A stretch of 64,000 nucleotides of DNA from Nocardioides exalbidus (GTDB lineage: Bacteria > Actinomycetota > Actinomycetes > Propionibacteriales > Nocardioidaceae), in the NCBI RefSeq assembly GCF_900105585.1, contig NZ_FNRT01000002.1, positions 1,798,001-1,862,000 of the forward strand, given 5' to 3'. Positions 60,386 through 64,000 of the stretch are shown here, in pieces. Made by a program: the position numbers and the translations under genes. The stretch's first letter is position 1. The number at the start of each line of letters is the position of its first letter. The notes beneath the pieces were generated by a model that did not search any database, was not told the DNA's origin, and saw only the letters and a list, made by a program, of their open reading frames with translations.

Positions 60386-61068
60386 TTTGGCTCAGCGCAC
60401 TCTGCGCGGCGCTCGCCGTGGCGGTCCTGGCACCCCCGGTGCCGCAGGTCGTCCGACCGCGCCCGTCGTCCGGCTCCCCGGTCCGACCGCTGGCCGCGGT
60501 CGGCGCAGGTATCGGCGCGTGGCTGCTCGTCGGCGGCCTGCCGGGAGCCGTGGCGGGTGCCGTCGCCGCCCTGGTCGCCCGACGGATCCTCGCGAACGCC
60601 GAGCCGTCGTCGGTCCGGCGCGACCGCGAGGAGGCCGAGCGCACGCTGCCCCACCTCGTCGACCTGTTCGCGGCGACCCTTCGTGCCGGTGCCGAACCGG
60701 TCGCGGGCCTCGCGCAGGCGTGCTGGGCCCTCCCCGGACCGGCCGCCGACCGGCTCGCTCCGGTCGTCGAACGTGCGCGCTGGGGTGCGGCCGGCGCCGA
60801 GGCGTGGTCGGCGGTCGCGGACGACGACGTGCTCGCGCCGCTGGCCCGCGCGATGGTCCGGTCGCAGGTCTCCGGCGCGTCCGTCGTGCACGCCGTCGAA
60901 CGCCTCGCCGACGAGCTCGAGCGCGAGTCGCTCGCCCGGGCCGAGGACGCCGCGCGCAAGGTCGGGGTCTCGGCAGCCCTTCCGCTGGGCGTCTGCCTGC
61001 TCCCCGCGTTTCTCCTCCTCGGTGTCGTGCCGACGGTCGCCTCGCTGTTCAGCACCGTCGCGCCGTGA
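60382..61068 (+). CDS. tadC: TadC-like inner membrane assembly protein
   Basis: A 228-residue F-domain protein. N-terminal helices (about 3-18 and 38-65) precede the conserved bundle TLPHLVDLFAATLRAGAEPVAGLAQ and MVRSQVSGASVVHAVERLADELE. The C-terminal helix (VSAALPLGVCLLPAFLLLGVVP) matches the TadC/GspF end. GTG start overlaps the tadB stop. It partners TadB at the base of the Flp pilus. Confidence 0.9.
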   Translation: MIWLSALCAALAVAVLAPPVPQVVRPRPSSGSPVRPLAAVGAGIGAWLLVGGLPGAVAGAVAALVARRILANAEPSSVRRDREEAERTLPHLVDLFAATLRAGAEPVAGLAQACWALPGPAADRLAPVVERARWGAAGAEAWSAVADDDVLAPLARAMVRSQVSGASVVHAVERLADELERESLARAEDAARKVGVSAALPLGVCLLPAFLLLGVVPTVASLFSTVAP

Positions 61069-61110
61069 GGGTGTGCCCTGGGTCGTCAGACCTCGTGCGG
61101 TCGGTCCCGC

Positions 61111-61258
61111 GTGCCGTCGTCGCGCCGGTCCGTCATCCGAAGGCGTACTGATGCGTGCGGGTCGGGATGACGGATCGTGTGCGTGTGCCGTCGCCGCGCC
61201 GGTCCGTCATCCGAAGGCGTACTGATGGGTGCGGGTCGGGATGACGGATCGTGTGCGT
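61111..61258. repeat. 74-bp tandem duplication with hairpins
   Basis: Two units (61111-61184 and 61185-61258) differ at two positions. Each has an inverted repeat CCGTCATCC/GGATGACGG that could form a terminator. They fill the gap between the convergent tadC and GNAT genes, and the second unit reaches the GNAT stop codon. Confidence 0.85.
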
Positions 61259-61731
61259 CAGCCGTCGTGGCGCATCCGGCGCTCGAGGGGTGCGTCGGCG
61301 GGCCAGCCGTCCGGCACGCCGAGGTCGGTGAAGCCGGCGCGCGCGTACGACCGGATCGCCGCCTCGTTGTCGTCGCGCACCATCAGGAAGGTCGGCCGCT
61401 CGTGCGACGCGGCCCAGGCGACCACCTGCTCGATGAGGCGCCCGGCGAGCCCGGTCCCTCGCTGCTCGGGCGCGACCCACATCGAGATCAGCTCGACCCG
61501 CTGGCCGTCGTCGGCGCCGGAGACCACACCGACGGGGTGGCCGTCGCTGCGCGCGACGAGCGTGAGGGGTACGTCGACCAGCCGCCGGCGCCAGCGGTCC
61601 CCGTCGGCCGCCACCCAGTCGTCGTACCTCGCCCCGAACGCGCCGGGCGCGTCGCGCAGCGAGGCGAGTCGCACCGAACGGAACTCCTGCCACTCGTCCG
61701 GCCCGATGCGGACGACCTCGATCTCGCTCAC
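61258..61731 (-). CDS. GNAT family N-acetyltransferase
   Basis: A 157-residue acetyltransferase. The acetyl-CoA site is MWVAPEQRGTGLAGRLIEQVV, and RDDNEAAIRSYARAGFTDLG is the typical C-terminal signature. It interrupts the tad operon on the opposite strand. Its substrate is not known. The GTG start is preferred: TAGCCT is seven bases upstream (leaderless). Confidence 0.9.
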   Translation of the reverse strand: MSEIEVVRIGPDEWQEFRSVRLASLRDAPGAFGARYDDWVAADGDRWRRRLVDVPLTLVARSDGHPVGVVSGADDGQRVELISMWVAPEQRGTGLAGRLIEQVVAWAASHERPTFLMVRDDNEAAIRSYARAGFTDLGVPDGWPADAPLERRMRHDG

Positions 61732-61895
61732 GCCTCCGAGGCTAGCGACCGCGACGGGCCACTTTCCGTCCACAGGCAGTCCGAGATGGCCGTCGTCCCC
61801 AGTCTCGGTCGGTCGCGGGTGCGGGGTGTCGGTCCGACGTCGAAGGCTGTGCTCGTCGAGGTTCACCGGGAGCCTCGCGACGAGAGGGGATGCGC

Positions 61896-62084
61896 ATGAA
61901 GAGGCGGACGACGAAGGACGTGGCGCGCGACGAGGCGGGGATCACCACCGCGGAGTACGCGGTCGGCACCGCCGCAGGTGCCGGGTTCGCCGGGCTGCTC
62001 TACACGCTGCTCACTGGCAGCTTCGGTGACCAGCTGCTCGAGCGGCTGTTCAAGCACGTCATGGGCCTGCTCGGCATCGGCTGA
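61896..62084 (+). CDS. DUF4244 Flp-pilin-like protein
   Basis: A 62-residue small pilin-type protein. The basic leader (MKRRTTKDVARDEA) is followed by GITTAEYAVGTAAGAGFAGLLYTLL, with the pilin Glu at position 5 after the Gly and a hydrophobic helix. It is the Rv3656c homologue and the likely structural subunit of the Tad pilus. ATG 61896 is chosen over 61890 because GAGAGGGG is at proper distance. It lies upstream of two TadE-like genes. Confidence 0.85.
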   Translation: MKRRTTKDVARDEAGITTAEYAVGTAAGAGFAGLLYTLLTGSFGDQLLERLFKHVMGLLGIG

Positions 62085-62446
62085 TGTCGAGGCGGGCGCG
62101 GGGCGAGTCCGGGGCGGCGACGGCCGAACTCGCGCTGGGGATCCCGCTCCTGGTCGCGCTGACCGCCGGACTCGTCTGGATGCTGGCGGTCGGCGCGGCC
62201 CAGGTCCGGGTCATCGACGCCTCCCGGGAGGCCGCCCGTGCGGTGGCGCGGGGGGACGACGTGGCCTCGGCCGAGGCCGTGGCCCTCCGGATCGCGCCGG
62301 ACTCCGCACGGGTCTCGATCTCCACGGGCGACGCCCAGGTGGTCGTCACGACGAGCGCGCGGATCACCGGCCCGGGCGGCCTTCTCGGCGCCCTGCCCGG
62401 CATCACCGTCTCCGCCGAGGCGACCGCCCTGGTGGAGGAGTCGTGA
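62084..62446 (+). CDS. TadE family pilus assembly protein
   Basis: A 120-residue pseudopilin (Rv3655c type). The leader ends RGESGAATAELALGIPLLVALTAGLVWML with the conserved Glu in the TadE pattern, and RVIDASREAARAVARG follows. It is probably anchored by one helix and assembled with the pilin. TGATG overlap with the pilin gene and GTGA overlap with the next. Confidence 0.9.
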   Translation: MSRRARGESGAATAELALGIPLLVALTAGLVWMLAVGAAQVRVIDASREAARAVARGDDVASAEAVALRIAPDSARVSISTGDAQVVVTTSARITGPGGLLGALPGITVSAEATALVEES

Positions 62447-62781
62447 CGCGACCGCGGGGAGAAGGCGGAGCGGCGACGGTGCTGGTGGTCGCGATGGCCG
62501 GGGTGCTGATGTTCGTGATGCTGGGTCTGGCCGCCGCAGGGGGCCTGGTGGCCGCCCAGCGCCGGGCGCAAGCAGCAGCCGACCTCGCGGCCCTGGCCGG
62601 AGCGGGCTCGACGGACGACGCCTGCGCCTCGGCGGCACGGGTCGCGTCGGCCAACCACGCACTGCTGGAGAGCTGCACCGTGGCCGGCGACGACGTCACC
62701 GTCGAGGTGTCCGTCGCGGGTCCGGACGTCCCGTGGCGGGTCGTGAGGGTTACCGCGGAGGCGAGGGCGGGCCCGGGGTGA
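62443..62781 (+). CDS. TadE-like protein, Rv3654c type
   Basis: A 112-residue secreted or anchored protein. RGEGGAATVLVVAMAGVLMFVMLGLAA is the N-terminal membrane segment, and AQRRAQAAADLAALAGA is the signature of the helicase/secretion-neighbourhood TadE-like family (TIGR03816). Two Cys in the mature part (DDACAS and LESC) could form a disulfide. In mycobacteria Rv3654c was reported to be secreted. It ends the tad operon. Confidence 0.88.
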   Translation: MTRPRGEGGAATVLVVAMAGVLMFVMLGLAAAGGLVAAQRRAQAAADLAALAGAGSTDDACASAARVASANHALLESCTVAGDDVTVEVSVAGPDVPWRVVRVTAEARAGPG

Positions 62782-62838
62782 GGGCGGGGATCAAGCGCGG
62801 GTGGTCACGAGCGGCGGCCGGGTGACGACGCGCACGGC

Positions 62839-63156
62839 TCAGACCCGGTCGTGCCCGTGACCGTCGTGGTCGTCACCCTCGGCGCGACGCTCGGCCTCGA
62901 CGCGCTCGAGCTTCGCGTTGAGCTGGCTGAGCTCCTTGCGCTCCTTGCGGTGCGCGAGGCTGCGCTTGGTGCCCCACTTGAGGATCGCGAAGCCCCACAG
63001 GATGGCGGCTCCTGCGCCCACCCCGACGAAGAACGACTCGAGCGTGGTGACGTCGAAGCCGAGCAGCTCGCCACCGGTGCCGGGCTGGCTGACGAAGAGG
63101 GCGGAGAGGATCGCGATGCCGCCGATGATGATGAGGCCGAGACCGATGATGACCAT
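62839..63156 (-). CDS. Small membrane protein, charged C-terminus, 105 aa
   Basis: I do not recognise the family with certainty. Two helices (about 2-22 and 41-62) are followed by a Lys/Arg/Glu-rich helical tail that may be a coiled coil (RKERKELSQLNAKLERVEAERRAE), ending in His-Asp-Gly repeats (DDHDGHGHDRV) that might bind metal. It resembles LapA/DUF1049-like proteins. TAGATT is six bases before the ATG (leaderless). Confidence 0.75.
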   Translation of the reverse strand: MVIIGLGLIIIGGIAILSALFVSQPGTGGELLGFDVTTLESFFVGVGAGAAILWGFAILKWGTKRSLAHRKERKELSQLNAKLERVEAERRAEGDDHDGHGHDRV

Positions 63157-63165
63157 GACGCGAAT

Positions 63166-64000
63166 CTAGCCCTCCGCGGGCGTGCTCGGGGCACCCGCGA
63201 GGAGGGCATCAAGCAAAGTGATCGCGCCGGCCTTGTCGAGTGGGTTGTTCTGGTTGCCGCACTTGGGTGACTGGATGCACGAGGGGCAGCCGCTCGCGCA
63301 CTCGCAACCGGCGATCGCCTCGCGCGTGGCTGAGAGCCAGGAGACGGCGGTGTGGAAGCCACGCTCGGAGAAGCCCGCGCCGCCCGGGTGGCCGTCGTAC
63401 ACGAACACGGTCAGCACCCCGGTGTCGGCGTGGCGCGCGGTCGAGACGCCGCCGATGTCCCAGCGGTCGCAGGTCGCGAAGAGGGGGAGGAGGCCGATCG
63501 AGCAGTGCTCGGCTGCGTGGGCTGCACCCGGCACGTCGAGGGTCGCGAGGCCCGACTCGGCGACCACGTCGTCCGGCACGGTCCACCACACGGCCGTCGT
63601 CCGCAGCGTGCGCTCGGGCAGGTCGAGCGGTTCCTCCGACAGCACCTCGCCGCCGGGCTGGCGACGCTTGAGGAAGGAGACCACCTGGTGCGACACGTCG
63701 ACCTCGCCGAGCGACAGCTCGCACCCGGCCCACGAGCGGCGCTCGCGGGTCGACACGATGCTGATGTCGGTGACCTCGCGCGCCGTGGTGCTGTAGGACG
63801 GCTCGTCGCGACGCATCGTGGCCACGTGGTGCTCGAGGTCGAGGTCCTCCACGAGCCAGGTTTCGCCCTGGTGGACGTAGACGGCGCCCGCGTGGGCCTG
63901 GTTGTGGGCGCCACCCGCGTCGACGGTGCCGACCACGCGGCCGGTGTCGGCCTCGATGAGCTGCACCGCCGACCCGCCCGCGGAGCGGATGTCGGCGAGG
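63166..64000 (-). CDS. DEAD/DEAH-box helicase C-terminal part (DUF1998), truncated by window end
   Basis: The C-terminal 277 residues of a helicase of the Rv3649/MrfA-like family. The visible portion is the DUF1998 domain: DVPGAAHAAEHCSIGLLPLFATCDR and YDGHPGGAGFSERGF, with the metal-binding Cys cluster CECASGCPSCIQSPKCGNQN. These helicases act in DNA repair, for example crosslink removal in MrfA. The helicase motor lies beyond the window. It sits beside the tad genes as in mycobacteria. Confidence 0.9.
   Translation of the reverse strand, partial: LADIRSAGGSAVQLIEADTGRVVGTVDAGGAHNQAHAGAVYVHQGETWLVEDLDLEHHVATMRRDEPSYSTTAREVTDISIVSTRERRSWAGCELSLGEVDVSHQVVSFLKRRQPGGEVLSEEPLDLPERTLRTTAVWWTVPDDVVAESGLATLDVPGAAHAAEHCSIGLLPLFATCDRWDIGGVSTARHADTGVLTVFVYDGHPGGAGFSERGFHTAVSWLSATREAIAGCECASGCPSCIQSPKCGNQNNPLDKAGAITLLDALLAGAPSTPAEG

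Overview
The window is about 72% GC and almost fully coding. It carries several gene neighbourhoods typical of Actinomycetota, and I would place it in Nocardioidaceae or a close relative. The main reasons are the Tad pilus locus with a DUF4244 pilin beside a DUF1998 helicase (the order of Mycobacterium Rv3660c-Rv3649), the crp-nth-tlpA-NUDIX-marP cluster (Rv3676-Rv3671c order), SigE-family sigma factors, mycothiol-type DinB proteins, and many leaderless transcripts with a TANNNT -10 box 6-7 nt before the start codon. I count 73 protein genes, two of them cut by the window ends. I found no tRNA, rRNA, CRISPR array, insertion sequence or prophage.

Layout. 1-7.1 kb: redox enzymes (aldo/keto reductase, old yellow enzyme, LLM flavoprotein), a DUF418 protein, an MFS exporter, a small iron-permease-like protein and a GAF protein. 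7.1-14.1 kb: a MacB/FtsX-type ABC exporter, an NmrA-like reductase divergent from its TetR regulator, and a NarL-type two-component system. 14.1-19 kb: small metabolic enzymes (RidA, NUDIX, metallo-beta-lactamase fold) and a membrane-anchored LuxR protein. 19-22.6 kb: two tandem paralogous pairs of SigE-family sigma factor and beta-propeller membrane protein. 22.6-26.7 kb: crp, nth, tlpA-like, NUDIX and marP. 27-29.4 kb: holin-X protein, nhaA with a structured leader, and a VOC protein.

29.4-38.1 kb is a block of ten genes. A seven-gene overlapping operon runs GT2, DUF2064 transferase, methyltransferase, membrane-bound molybdopterin oxidoreductase, membrane protein, OmpR regulator and kinase. 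It is divergent from a GT-C-like membrane protein and faces an mtnP-epimerase operon. Together they suggest an uncharacterised sugar or glycolipid pathway with its own two-component system. 38.2-42.4 kb: acetate use (acetyl-CoA synthetase, ActP, DUF485), with two adjacent Crp-like sites ahead of the permease operon. 42.5-47.3 kb: PAP2 phosphatase, epimerases, VOC and GNAT proteins, and a SoxR gene divergent from an SDR-QueA-like operon. 47.4-56.3 kb: a Tat-type secreted protein, a VOC protein, a LytS/LytTR-controlled sodium:solute symporter operon, a methyltransferase, an RTX-like secreted protein and two actinobacterial proteins of unknown role. 56.6-64 kb: HAD phosphatase, then the Tad/Flp locus and the helicase.

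The most striking regulatory signal is a set of three promoters (before the MFS exporter, a VOC gene and the SDR-QueA operon). They share one geometry: TTGACC or TTGAAC, a 19-bp spacer carrying a SoxR-like inverted repeat, a -10 box, six nucleotides, then the start codon. With soxR in the window this defines a small local redox-stress regulon. Several families of palindromic intergenic repeats sit at gene 3' ends and probably act as terminators.
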